Below the pieces are notes generated by a model. It ran no database searches, was not told the origin of the DNA, and was given only the letters and a program-made list of their open reading frames with translations. From Oscillatoria sp. FACHB-1406 (lineage in GTDB: Bacteria > Cyanobacteriota > Cyanobacteriia > Cyanobacteriales > Spirulinaceae): a stretch of DNA of 64,000 nt. Below are positions 24,757 to 33,700 of this stretch, piece by piece. Both the position numbers and the translations under genes were made by a program. The DNA is taken from assembly GCF_014698145.1 (NCBI RefSeq), contig NZ_JACJSM010000004.1, forward strand, positions 1-64,000. Direction: 5' to 3'. Every line of letters begins with the position of its first letter. Positions within the stretch are counted from its first letter, which is position 1.

Positions 24757-25884
24757 TTAACTTGCGTAAACTTCCTCGTACAAAGCTTCATACAGTTTAA
24801 CAACGCGAGAAATGTCAAAGTTCTCTTGAATCCGATGGCGGGCTTGTTGCCCGATCTGCTCGCGTTCCTCGCTGGGAAGATCGAGGAAAGATTCTAGTGC
24901 TTCAGCGAGAGCTTTCATATCGCCTGACCCAACAACCTTTCCTGTATTGCCAACAATATAGGCTGAGTCCCCGACATCTGTAACAGCACAAGGAACCCCA
25001 CAAGCCATTGCTTCACCTAATACGTTAGGAAAGGCTTCCCCGTAAGAAGAAGAGGCTAAAACATCAAGAGATGCCATGATACGAGGGATATCTTCACGCA
25101 GCCCTAGTAAATGAGTGACATCGCTAACTCCCGCTCGCTCGATAGCCGCTATGATAGCTGGATTTTTCGTATCGATCTTATCGCCTGCTAACAAGAAATG
25201 AACATCCGGTCTCTTTTTATGTAAATAGCCAGCTGCTTCAAAAAAACCGCTATGATTTTTTTGGGGATCGAACCGAGCTATTAAACCGACTAAAGGTGTA
25301 TCTACTCCTACAGCTAGCTCTTGACGTACCGCTAGACGCGCATGAGAATCTGGTACAAAACGCTCTAGGTCAAAGCCATTGGGGGTAATAATAAATTTAT
25401 CGCGATCGTAGCCCCAGGATAAATGTATATCTTTCGCTACATTAGAGCAGCACTGAATGCGATTGGGTATTAGAACAGACAACTTCGCACATAAAGCTAC
25501 AACTAAACGAGTCGTAGCTTTATTTCTTTCCCTTGATAGATCGCTACTACGAATATTCCAAATGATAGATGGAATTCCAGCCCATCGCGCAGCAAGTCCC
25601 CCTAGTAAGTCTGCATGATACATCCAGGTATGAATTATATCTGGTCGCTCTTTTTGTAGTAATCGCACCAACCCAAGTAAGGCAAATGGATTGAGAGTAC
25701 CAGGACGCATCTCTAATGCGACTACAGGAATTCCTAAGTCATTAATGCGTTTTCCAATAGAGTCAGTGTGAGTTAGAGAAATGACTTTAGCTTTGACTTT
25801 TGGCGAGCGCCTCTCCAAAAGCTTAAGAAGCATCATTTCTGCGCCTCCCACTTTCAGACCCGTTATGATATGAAATATTTTCAT
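24757..25884 (-). CDS. GT4-family glycosyltransferase
   Basis: A 375-residue GT-B enzyme with V-G-G-A-E-M-M-L at about residues 12-19, L-V-G-L-I-A-R-F-D-P-Q-K-N and the E-x7-E motif E-A-F-P-N-V-L-G-E followed by A-M-A-C-G-V-P-C. It is closely related to the enzyme at 27,141-28,262: the block around the second glutamate is nearly identical in both. The two flank the Wzy-like polymerase gene. Its start overlaps the polymerase stop by 4 bases. It presumably adds one sugar of the lipid-linked repeat unit. Confidence 0.93.
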   Translation of the reverse strand: MKIFHIITGLKVGGAEMMLLKLLERRSPKVKAKVISLTHTDSIGKRINDLGIPVVALEMRPGTLNPFALLGLVRLLQKERPDIIHTWMYHADLLGGLAARWAGIPSIIWNIRSSDLSRERNKATTRLVVALCAKLSVLIPNRIQCCSNVAKDIHLSWGYDRDKFIITPNGFDLERFVPDSHARLAVRQELAVGVDTPLVGLIARFDPQKNHSGFFEAAGYLHKKRPDVHFLLAGDKIDTKNPAIIAAIERAGVSDVTHLLGLREDIPRIMASLDVLASSSYGEAFPNVLGEAMACGVPCAVTDVGDSAYIVGNTGKVVGSGDMKALAEALESFLDLPSEEREQIGQQARHRIQENFDISRVVKLYEALYEEVYAS

Positions 25885-27134
25885 CTGTATAGATGTTTGG
25901 ATATTGTTCTGTGACTGTTAGAATTCATTGCTGACATTAATGCAAACCCAATTAAGACATAACGTTCTGTCAGTAAATTATGACTAAACAATCCCAAGAA
26001 TAGCATCAAAGTCGTAAACAGCAAGCCTATAAATCTAGCCTCTCCACGAGCGTGTTTTGTTACAACCCATATCAAAATCGGAAAAATAAAGATGCCAATA
26101 ATTCCGTGATCCACCATGTAATACAAGTACATATTATGGGTCGATACTATTTCTTGCCAATCCAAGGTAGAACCTAAGCCATTACCGAACAATGGATGTT
26201 GTAAAAACATTATCCATCCTAACTCAATCACTCTCGATCGTAAAGAGTCAGACTCATCGAGTAAAAATGGATTATTAAGCCATTCCATTCTTACAGAAAT
26301 CGAGTAATCATAAAAAGAATTTATATTCCCTACTTCGGTCAGCTTTATCCCATTACTCCCTAAATTCCCTAAGTAAAAAATAAGATAAGTTATAAGTAGC
26401 AATGAAATCAAAACCAATGTTGACTTCCAATAAATTACAAGTTTTTTTTCCTTTGCTAGTAGTAAAGTCACAAATAAGTAGCCAATTATCGCCGATCGAG
26501 AAAGAGTAAGTATTAAGCCAATGCCGACAAAAAGCCAAAAATAAAAACGGTATTTTGGCTTAACTACACCAATGCTGAAAATCATCCCTAAAACTAGAGA
26601 ATATCCTGATTGATTAGGGTTAATATATAATCCTGCGGGGCGACCAAGATTACACGAGCAAAAAACAAAAGGATGAAAAAAATCATAGATATTATTAAAT
26701 ACTGCTAATATGACCGCTAATAAAATAGCTTTTTTTACCCATTTCTGAATTACACCGTCTTTAGAAAAGACAACGATCATCAGTCCCAAAAAAATAGTTG
26801 ATAGTATTCTCAATCTGAATTCTTGAAAAGCAATCGGATAACTTACCCTACTATTATCAAATATTAGTAGAGACAGACTTGAGATCGAAATAAACGCAAT
26901 AGCCCAAAATATAAAATACCGAGGCAAGGAGGAATATTTAGAGAAAACTACCGGAAGAGAAAATAAAGCATATCCAAAAATTAAAATTGTCGGCGGGTAG
27001 GGAATTATGCCAGCTATATACAAGTACAAATCTAAGTTAGTAAAGAACAATAAAATGGCAATTATAGCCAAGACAATTTGATAAAAGTCAAGAAAACTAT
27101 CCTTTCGACTAAGAGCGAGAGTGCTAATCATCAT
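25881..27134 (-). CDS. Wzy-like O-antigen polymerase
   Basis: A 417-residue integral membrane protein with about ten to twelve hydrophobic helices. The Wzy/ligase-type signature lies in the C-terminal third: L-F-G-N-G-L-G-S-T-L-D, then S-T-H-N-M-Y-L-Y-Y-M-V-D-H-G-I-I-G near residues 330-350, where a histidine plus an earlier arginine (L-T-L-S-R-S-A-I-I-G) are thought to be functional. It would polymerise repeat units on undecaprenyl diphosphate in the periplasm, working with the flippase at 31,056 and the Wzz-like protein at 34,129. AT-rich and HIP1-free. A ligase role is the alternative, but the operon context favours polymerase. Confidence 0.85.
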   Translation of the reverse strand: MMISTLALSRKDSFLDFYQIVLAIIAILLFFTNLDLYLYIAGIIPYPPTILIFGYALFSLPVVFSKYSSLPRYFIFWAIAFISISSLSLLIFDNSRVSYPIAFQEFRLRILSTIFLGLMIVVFSKDGVIQKWVKKAILLAVILAVFNNIYDFFHPFVFCSCNLGRPAGLYINPNQSGYSLVLGMIFSIGVVKPKYRFYFWLFVGIGLILTLSRSAIIGYLFVTLLLAKEKKLVIYWKSTLVLISLLLITYLIFYLGNLGSNGIKLTEVGNINSFYDYSISVRMEWLNNPFLLDESDSLRSRVIELGWIMFLQHPLFGNGLGSTLDWQEIVSTHNMYLYYMVDHGIIGIFIFPILIWVVTKHARGEARFIGLLFTTLMLFLGLFSHNLLTERYVLIGFALMSAMNSNSHRTISKHLYR

Positions 27135-27140
27135 AATTTT

Positions 27141-28262
27141 TTACAGGTTCAGCAAAACAGACTTGGTTTTTGTCACTAAATTTAGTAGTGAAAAATTTTC
27201 TATTATTCGCTGACGAATTTCTTCCTGTTTGTATATGTTATTGCGATCGCTCCCTATTAACTTTTCCATAGCTATTTTCAAAGATTCAGGATTTTTCGCG
27301 GGTACGACTATACCTGTGTCCCCAACAATCCAAGCAGAATCTCCTACATCAGTCACGATACAGGGAACTCCACAAGCCATCGCTTCGCCAATAACATTCG
27401 GAAATCCTTCTCCACAAGAAGAAGAAGAAGCTAAAATATCTATAGCGTTGTAAACAGCTACCATATCTTCTCGTTTTCCTGCCCAAATTACTTGTTGCTC
27501 GATGTTAAGAGTGGAAGCTAAGTGATAAAGCTCTTTTGTATAATTATCTTCTCCAGAACCCACGCAGACAAATTTTACATCCGAACGCGACTGCAACAGA
27601 AGAGCGGCAGCCTTTAAAAAATTTGGATGATCCTTCATTGGATCTAGTCGCCCTACTAAACCAATTAAAGTAATCTCATTAGTAAGTCCCCATTCTGCTC
27701 TTATACGTTGCCTAGCTATGCGATCGGGCTTGAACTTTTCAGTATCAATGCCGTTGGGAATAACAGTCATTTTTTCCTTTGGAAAGCCATGCTTTCGGTG
27801 ATACTTATGACCTGCATTTGAGTTAACAATAATTAGATCGGCGTAACGAGATAGCAAACATTCAAGCTTAAATACTAGATCAGATAACCAGTTATAATGA
27901 TTAAAATCTACATTAGATGCTCGAACTCCCCAGACAATACGAGTGGAGATAAATAAAGGTTTTAAGCAAGCCGTACAGATATTAGGTACACCTAAGTACC
28001 CATGCAATATATCTGGTTTAATTTGCTTTAAACACTGAAATAGCCTATAGAAAAAACCAACAACATCCCATCGCCCTAACTTGTTTAAAGAAACAAGCTT
28101 AACTTCACTTTCTATTATTTCTTGCTCTAACTCCCCACCCGAATAAAATTCAACAACTGTAACATCAAAATCATTCAAAGGAAGAGACTTAGCTAAATTA
28201 ATTAACTGACGTTCCGCTCCACCGATATTCAAAGATCGTAGTAAAAAGACAAGTTTTTTCAT
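27141..28262 (-). CDS. GT4-family glycosyltransferase
   Basis: A 373-residue GT-B enzyme: I-G-G-A-E-R-Q-L at about 13-20, L-I-G-L-V-G-R-L-D-P-M-K-D (about 200-212) and E-G-F-P-N-V-I-G-E as E-x7-E, then D-V-G-D-S-A-W-I-V-G-D-T-G. The last block matches the paralogue at 24,757-25,884. The group resembles transferases of the PelF/EpsF type found in Wzy-dependent clusters. Coupled by a 4-base overlap to the methyltransferase before it. Contains one HIP1 octamer, the only one between about 22,900 and 32,800 that I noticed inside the transferase genes. Confidence 0.93.
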   Translation of the reverse strand: MKKLVFLLRSLNIGGAERQLINLAKSLPLNDFDVTVVEFYSGGELEQEIIESEVKLVSLNKLGRWDVVGFFYRLFQCLKQIKPDILHGYLGVPNICTACLKPLFISTRIVWGVRASNVDFNHYNWLSDLVFKLECLLSRYADLIIVNSNAGHKYHRKHGFPKEKMTVIPNGIDTEKFKPDRIARQRIRAEWGLTNEITLIGLVGRLDPMKDHPNFLKAAALLLQSRSDVKFVCVGSGEDNYTKELYHLASTLNIEQQVIWAGKREDMVAVYNAIDILASSSSCGEGFPNVIGEAMACGVPCIVTDVGDSAWIVGDTGIVVPAKNPESLKIAMEKLIGSDRNNIYKQEEIRQRIIENFSLLNLVTKTKSVLLNL

Positions 28263-29092
28263 GTCTGCTTCATAAAGACATATTCATTACATCCCAATCC
28301 ACCGCTACAAGTTTTTAATTGTTTTAATAAATATTTTTTATTGCGAAAAAACATAAAAATTTCTTCGGGCTTTGCTACTTCAAAAGGATAGCCTCCCAGC
28401 CAATCAAACCAATCGTGAAATCGCGACATACCCCGCGATTTAAAATACTCAGTATAACGTAAAGTAGGATTTTTAAATTTTACGAGGTCTACGGCTAATC
28501 CTCCTAAAGCAAAATAAGGGATAAATATACTTGAAACTATCACTTTACCTAACAAACTAGAACAGTAAAAAGATTTCACTCTTCTCCACCTGACAGATTT
28601 TCCCCCCTGATCGTTATAAATAGATATAAACAAATTACCATTTTTTTTAACAACTAAATCAATATTTTCTAAGGCTTCCCACATTGACCCAGTATGATGT
28701 AACACTCCCCAAGAATAAACTATATCAAACTCTCCTAATGAAGTTAGATAAGCTTTATTTAAAACTGAGCCTTCCTCAATTTTCCATTTAGGATCGTCCA
28801 TAAAATAACGACGCTTTAACTCTTTGGTACAACTTACTGAGTCTGGATCGTAGTCAAAAGAATGAACAGTGGCTCCTAAACGACGGGCAGCTAAAGAAAA
28901 CAATCCACTACCCGATCCAATATCAAGAAATGTTTTATTTTCTAAACTTACAGTTTCTAATTTATCTTTTAAAGATTTTTCTGCCTCGATAATTCGTTCT
29001 TCATTAAGAACTGACAAAAAACGTCTCCAGTTTTTGCCGAATTCAAATCGCTCTCCGCTCTTAATTTCTTTTTCAAATATATTAATCATCAA
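28259..29092 (-). CDS. Class I methyltransferase
   Basis: A 277-residue protein: L-D-I-G-S-G-S-G-L-F (motif I, about 57-66), F-D-Y-D-P-D-S-V (acidic loop), and V-Y-S-W-G-V-L-H-H-T-G-S (about 130-141). A hydrophobic stretch near residue 185 and a basic C-terminal half with W-L-G-G-Y-P-F-E-V resemble bacterial UbiG-like glycan methyltransferases. It overlaps both flanking glycosyltransferase genes by 4 bases. By position it decorates the same repeat unit. Confidence 0.86.
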   Translation of the reverse strand: MMINIFEKEIKSGERFEFGKNWRRFLSVLNEERIIEAEKSLKDKLETVSLENKTFLDIGSGSGLFSLAARRLGATVHSFDYDPDSVSCTKELKRRYFMDDPKWKIEEGSVLNKAYLTSLGEFDIVYSWGVLHHTGSMWEALENIDLVVKKNGNLFISIYNDQGGKSVRWRRVKSFYCSSLLGKVIVSSIFIPYFALGGLAVDLVKFKNPTLRYTEYFKSRGMSRFHDWFDWLGGYPFEVAKPEEIFMFFRNKKYLLKQLKTCSGGLGCNEYVFMKQT

Positions 29093-30195
29093 TCACCTCC
29101 AACGCACTCTAATAATAAAGTTTCCCACATTAACATGACTTTTTCAAGACTGAATCGCTCTGTTATTTCTTTGGCGCGAGTAGCTAACCGTATTCTTTCC
29201 CTTTCATCTGCCATCAGCCTTTCCATCGCTTCGGCTAACGCAGAAACATCTTGATTGGGAACTAAAATCCCATCAATACCGTTGCGAATAATTTCTCTAG
29301 GTCCATTAGCACAATCTGTAGAGATAACAGGAAGTCCACAAGCCATTGCTTCACAGAGAGCGTTGGGAAATCCCTCGAAACGAGATGCCAGCACAAAAAT
29401 ATCTGCCTGTAGAAAGAATTCATAGGGATTTTTTACTTTACCAATAAAATTCACATAATCTCGTAAACCCAGTCGATCGCGTAGACTCTCAAGTTCTTGG
29501 CGAAGTTCCCCTTCTCCTAGAATTATCAACTTCCATTCCGGAAAAGACTTTTGTATTTTGTTAAAAGCTTGTAGTAAGAGATCGAATCCTTTCTGAGCCG
29601 TGAGTCGTCCCATAGCAATAAGCGATGGTTTGTGTAGTAGCTGCCTAACTAATATTTCTCTAGAATCAGGAGGAGCTAGGATTGGATTTGGTATGATTGA
29701 AATATCTAGTTGCCGTGCCAGAGGAAAATTTTCTTTTGCTGCCTGGGTCTGAAGCACAAGTTTATCTGCTAAAGGATAACTCAACCTACGCAGCATTTCC
29801 CAACTGTTAGAAATTTTGTAGGCTGAAGTATCTACACGTTCTGATATAAGAATTGGTATCTTTAATTGATATGTTGCCAGTAATGTCAGTACATTAGTTT
29901 TATCCATGAAACTGATTACAGCATTTGGTTTGCTATGAGACATCGCTGAACGCAAGCGTTTTAATCGTTTAACATTGTTTCCAATAGCCGCCAAAAAATC
30001 GAAGGAGTTACTTGCAATATTTAAGGGAATATGATTGATGTGGTTATCTAATTCATAAAATGGTGCTTCTCGACCATCATCAAAAGTTAACAGGGTTATT
30101 TTCCATTTTTTTTCTGCCCAATAGTTTGCCATAATAGATAGAACTCGTTCAGCACCTCCTGCACCAAGAGAATTTATCACTAAAGTTAAATTCAT
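29089..30195 (-). CDS. GT4-family glycosyltransferase (PglH/AmsD-like)
   Basis: A 368-residue enzyme. The start N-S-L-G-A-G-G-A-E-R-V-L (about 8-19) and the C-terminal S-R-F-E-G-F-P-N-A-L-C-E-A-M-A-C-G-L-P-V with G-P-R-E-I-I-R-N-G-x-D-G-x-L-V place it in the GT4 branch that contains PglH/PglJ and AmsD, many of which transfer GalNAc or Gal onto lipid-linked intermediates. This fits a HexNAc-rich glycan, but specificity inside the branch varies. AT-rich, no HIP1 octamer seen. Confidence 0.92.
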   Translation of the reverse strand: MNLTLVINSLGAGGAERVLSIMANYWAEKKWKITLLTFDDGREAPFYELDNHINHIPLNIASNSFDFLAAIGNNVKRLKRLRSAMSHSKPNAVISFMDKTNVLTLLATYQLKIPILISERVDTSAYKISNSWEMLRRLSYPLADKLVLQTQAAKENFPLARQLDISIIPNPILAPPDSREILVRQLLHKPSLIAMGRLTAQKGFDLLLQAFNKIQKSFPEWKLIILGEGELRQELESLRDRLGLRDYVNFIGKVKNPYEFFLQADIFVLASRFEGFPNALCEAMACGLPVISTDCANGPREIIRNGIDGILVPNQDVSALAEAMERLMADERERIRLATRAKEITERFSLEKVMLMWETLLLECVGGD

Positions 30196-30248
30196 GATTT
30201 TTGCGATATGAACTTCAATTTATTAGTTTATTCACAGAAAAAACTGTT

Positions 30249-31052
30249 TTAACATAACTTTTTGGCTGTACAAATAATGTAGGGGGATAAGAATTGACTC
30301 TTGGGCAGAGAAATGATTTTTTCATCTACAACATTTAGCAATTTAGAAAATCGACTTAAATTAACCTGAAACTTTTGCTTAAGCTTGGTAGAACATGATT
30401 TTTCATCCATTTGTTCTCCATTAAGAACTCCAAAGTTTGTTGCTAGAAAATAATCGCAGTGGCTTATAGAAAAGCCAGCTTCTTGATGAAATCGTCTTAG
30501 TTCTTCTCGATTAAGAGGTATATGTATTTTATACACTTCTTCATTTATGAGTTTTTGTAAATATCCGATAATTCCAGATAAATTAGGTACGATCGTTATG
30601 ATAATTCCACTTTTATGTAAAAATCTGGAAAAAGCTGAAAGGCAATCCGAAGTTTTATCAAAATGTTCGACTACTCCAAAAGACACTACAATGTCAAAAA
30701 AATCGACTAAATTATCAGGGGGTGTAAAGAAATTAGCACAGATGACCTCCCCTTCTACTCCAGCACTCGTTAGAATTTGACGACTTGCTTCGCAACCAAT
30801 TTCAGAATAGTCTATCCCAGTGATACTGTAGCCAAACTCGCGACGGTAATAAGGCAGCCAAGCCGATCTCGCACAACCGATTTCGAGGAGCTTTTTATCC
30901 CCTGCTCCCAAACTGGTAAATAATTTTGAGAAATACTCATGAAACTGTCTATTAACATAGTTGTTCCAATTTCGATCGTAGGGATCTATCGGCTTCGGCA
31001 GATCGCTATTTGACCAACAATCATCCCAGTATTTTTTTCCAGCTTTGTCCAT
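30249..31052 (-). CDS. Class I methyltransferase, modified motif I
   Basis: A 267-residue protein of methyltransferase-11/12 type. Motif I is L-L-E-I-G-C-A-R-S-A-W (about 55-65), with A-R-S where G-x-G normally sits; then I-D-Y-S-E-I-G-C and V-V-S-F-G-V-V-E-H-F. The C-terminal part has R-E-E-L-R-R-F-H-Q-E-A-G-F. It lies 3 bases downstream of the flippase gene and is followed by a 53-base gap. It is probably active on a sugar, although the motif change makes SAM use worth testing. Confidence 0.82.
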   Translation of the reverse strand: MDKAGKKYWDDCWSNSDLPKPIDPYDRNWNNYVNRQFHEYFSKLFTSLGAGDKKLLEIGCARSAWLPYYRREFGYSITGIDYSEIGCEASRQILTSAGVEGEVICANFFTPPDNLVDFFDIVVSFGVVEHFDKTSDCLSAFSRFLHKSGIIITIVPNLSGIIGYLQKLINEEVYKIHIPLNREELRRFHQEAGFSISHCDYFLATNFGVLNGEQMDEKSCSTKLKQKFQVNLSRFSKLLNVVDEKIISLPKSQFLSPYIICTAKKLC

Positions 31053-31055
31053 AAC

Positions 31056-32414
31056 TTATCCCGCCACGTAGTTCTTTAAAGTTCTAACACTATAGAACAG
31101 AAGATAAATAAAAGATATGACGTATACGCAACTTGTAGAAAGCGCAATACCTTTGACTCCGATAACTTCTGCGAAAATGTAATTCAATAAACAGTTTACA
31201 ACTAAGCTAATCAAGGCTCCATACATTAAAATATGGTTTGATTTTAAGGAAGAAATCAACCTGACTAAGACAATTCCACTGATATAAAAAGGAATTTGAA
31301 GTGCATAGCATGATTGTATTTGTGCCACTATCCGAGTATCGCGAGCAGTGAAAGCTCCTCTTTGAAATACTAATTCTACTAGGGGAACAGAAAAGATAAC
31401 AAGAAGAATTGTAAGGGGGATAGAGAGCGCGAAAGACAGGAAAATATATTTTTTAGTTGTATCAATTGCACCAAACCAATTTCCTTGTGCGACCATCTGA
31501 GAACAATAAGGAACAAAAGCTGTACTTAACGCTGTAGTAGCTAACCCAAGCGGCAAAGCAATTAAACGGTTTCCATAATCTAAAGCTGCTACACTACCTG
31601 GCTCCAGCATCGCTGCCATTGCGCGATCTATTAAACTTGTACTGCTTAATAAAAAAGCGCCAGCAATCATAGGAATATATTGACTGGCTACTTGATTGAG
31701 ATGCACTCCCCAGTAACGGAGTTGAGGAATAAATGAAATACCTTGCTTCTGTAATGCTTTTCCCAAAGCTATTATTTCTAATACTGTTCCTAGAGGTAAA
31801 CTCAGAGCAAGCCCATAAATTCCAAGAAATGGGAAAGCGATAAGGAAAACAATTGAGACAATAGGAGTAATGGCTGGAGTGAAAGCCGCCAGGGCAAATC
31901 GCTCTCCTGAATTTAGTACAGCACTCCAAATTGTAATAATTCCACTGAAGATTATAAGAGGGCTAACTATGCACAGTAGTTGAAAAGTAAGATGGAGTTT
32001 TTCAGGACTAAAGTTACTCCCCAAAAGCTTTAAATAAAAAGGAGCAGTAGTAACGGTGAGGAGATTAGCCAAAGTTAATAAAATCAAACTTGAGGCGGAA
32101 ACGGTAGAAAATAGCTTCTGAGCAGAGACTACTCCTTCTTGCTGTCGAACCTGAATATAAGTTGGAATAAAAGCTGCATTCAAAGAACCTCCTATAACGT
32201 TAACGAGAAAAGAAGGGAGAATAAATGCGATCAGAAAAGCATCAATATCGTCTCCTCTACCAAATTTCCAAGCGAGCGTAAGTTGCTTACAGATACTCGC
32301 AAAGTTGACGAGTATGGTCATAGCAGCAACGACTACAGCAGCAGCAAATATTTTACGATTGGTAGACTTATTTTTAAAAGCATCCCAATAGTTAATAATT
32401 TTTGAAGTTCTCAA
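31056..32414 (-). CDS. MOP-superfamily flippase (MurJ/Wzx-like)
   Basis: A 452-residue polytopic protein with about twelve to fourteen membrane helices. Sequence features are those of the mouse-virulence-factor branch of the MOP superfamily: A-W-K-F-G-R-G-D-D-I-D-A-F in loop 1, P-S-F-L-V-N-V-I-G-G-S-L-N-A-A-F-I-P, and D-Y-G-N-R-L-I-A-L-P-L-G near residues 280-291. MurJ proper is usually longer (about 510 or more residues). Placed first in a glycan operon with a Wzy polymerase, it most likely flips an undecaprenyl-linked repeat unit, i.e. acts as Wzx, rather than lipid II. First gene of the second operon; its promoter lies in the 274 bases before the wzz copy. Confidence 0.88.
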   Translation of the reverse strand: MRTSKIINYWDAFKNKSTNRKIFAAAVVVAAMTILVNFASICKQLTLAWKFGRGDDIDAFLIAFILPSFLVNVIGGSLNAAFIPTYIQVRQQEGVVSAQKLFSTVSASSLILLTLANLLTVTTAPFYLKLLGSNFSPEKLHLTFQLLCIVSPLIIFSGIITIWSAVLNSGERFALAAFTPAITPIVSIVFLIAFPFLGIYGLALSLPLGTVLEIIALGKALQKQGISFIPQLRYWGVHLNQVASQYIPMIAGAFLLSSTSLIDRAMAAMLEPGSVAALDYGNRLIALPLGLATTALSTAFVPYCSQMVAQGNWFGAIDTTKKYIFLSFALSIPLTILLVIFSVPLVELVFQRGAFTARDTRIVAQIQSCYALQIPFYISGIVLVRLISSLKSNHILMYGALISLVVNCLLNYIFAEVIGVKGIALSTSCVYVISFIYLLFYSVRTLKNYVAG

Positions 32415-32688
32415 GTATTATCCTTTCTCGTTACGATTTTTTAGTATTACATATTTGTTTAAAAACGTCTTCTTGCTCGCGCTCTTGCGTCCATACTTAT
32501 ATCCCTGATTCACTGCATCCTGGATTCGACTTTCTAAGCCCGGTTTATCCTCAAGAATACGCTCGATTTTAATTCTCTACTTATCGATAGAATTCCGCTA
32601 GATTAAAGATTAGCTTTATTCATTTCTTGCCGAAATCATTCTACTTTCTGGAATACTGGACGTGAATTAACACTCCAACTCTCCATCT

Positions 32689-33177
32689 ATGACCCCAGAA
32701 ATTCAAACTACCTCCGCCCCCATCGACGACGATGAAATCTCCCTGGTCGATATCATCCGCTTTCTGCACCGCAATTGGCGCTTCATTAGCCTCGTCACCC
32801 TAGGCTTCGTGGCGATCGCGCTCCCCTTCACCTTGCTCAAACCCAACGCCTACGAACGGCAATTGACCTTGAGCGTTGGCTCGAAACCGATCGCACTATC
32901 CGCCAACCAACAAATAGGACTGGATGCAGCCCGCGCCAACACTTTAGCCACAGAGAAGCTCAAAAGTCAAGAGTGGAAGGAAATTTCCGCGCAGCCTACC
33001 TACGATGCAACTAAGCAGGAAATCGCCCTAGCGCTGCGATCGCCGAATCCCGAAGCCCTTAAACAGCTTACTCCCAACGCGATCGCAACCCAACTCCAAA
33101 CCGACCTCCAAGATGAACTGCTCGATACCCTAAAACCCAGTTTAGAGGCGCTGGAGTTGCAAATTGCGCGATCGTGA
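32689..33177 (+). pseudogene. Truncated 5' copy of the Wzz-like gene
   Basis: This 162-codon frame is a copy of the first 58 percent of the Wzz-like gene at 34,129-34,965. From 32,689 to about 33,114 the two DNA sequences align without gaps, differing at roughly a dozen of 426 positions; from 33,115 similarity drops, and the frame ends at a stop directly after a G-C-G-A-T-C-G. It keeps the first transmembrane helix (about 28-52) and part of the periplasmic domain but lacks the second helix that Wzz proteins need. It could be a dead copy or make a single-pass partner protein. About 30 bases upstream of both copies are also similar (both have tttctggaatactg). Confidence 0.8.
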
Positions 33178-33200
33178 CAAATTCTTTAGACTTTTTTCAG

Positions 33201-33237
33201 AATGCTCTTAAAAGAGCCTTAGATTTTTAAGAGCATT
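33201..33237. repeat. 13-bp perfect inverted repeat before xisH
   Basis: aatgctcttaaaa at 33,201-33,213 is repeated in inverse orientation at 33,225-33,237 with an 11-base loop. A second, smaller hairpin (gctctt-aa-aagagc, 33,204-33,217) overlaps the left arm, so two alternative folds exist. No T-run follows the right arm, so it is not a standard terminator. It sits between the truncated wzz copy and xisH and may mark the boundary of the inserted pair. Confidence 0.85.
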
Positions 33238-33280
33238 GAGTTAAAATCAATTTTAGATTCCGTGCTGACAACTCGCTCTA

Positions 33281-33700
33281 ATGACAGCTAAAGACATTTT
33301 CCACGATACCGTGCGCTTGGCTTTAGAAAAGGATGGCTGGACGATTACCAACAATCCGCTGACTTTAAGTCCCAGTCGTCGGGCTACTGTTAAAATAGAC
33401 TTAGCTGCGGAAAAATTACTTTCAGCAGAAAAAGGAACGCGAAAAATCGCTGTAGAAGTCAAAAGTTTTGTTGGCTTATCGACAATCTACGAATTTCACA
33501 CTGCTGTTGGTCAATATATTAACTATCGTTTGGCACTAGAAGATTTGAAAATTGAAAGAATTTTATATTTAGCGCTACCAAAAGATATTTATCAAAACTT
33601 TTTTAACGATCCATTCATCAAAAAAGTAATTTCACAAAACAAAATTAAGTTACTCGTGTTTGAGATTGAAAAACAGGAGATCGCACTATGGATCGACTAA
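33281..33700 (+). CDS. xisH: XisH family protein
   Basis: A 139-residue protein that matches XisH across its length, from the opening T-A-K-D-I-F-H-D-x-V-R-x-A-L-x-K-D-G-W to the C-terminal I-A-L-W-I. XisH is one of two factors controlling excision of the fdxN element in Anabaena heterocysts, and its fold resembles PD-(D/E)XK nucleases: here D40 and E59-x-K61 (E-V-K) are in the expected places. Copies are scattered through cyanobacterial genomes far from any fdxN element, where their role is not known. It overlaps xisI by 13 bases. No recombinase (XisF) gene is present in the window. Confidence 0.92.
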   Translation: MTAKDIFHDTVRLALEKDGWTITNNPLTLSPSRRATVKIDLAAEKLLSAEKGTRKIAVEVKSFVGLSTIYEFHTAVGQYINYRLALEDLKIERILYLALPKDIYQNFFNDPFIKKVISQNKIKLLVFEIEKQEIALWID

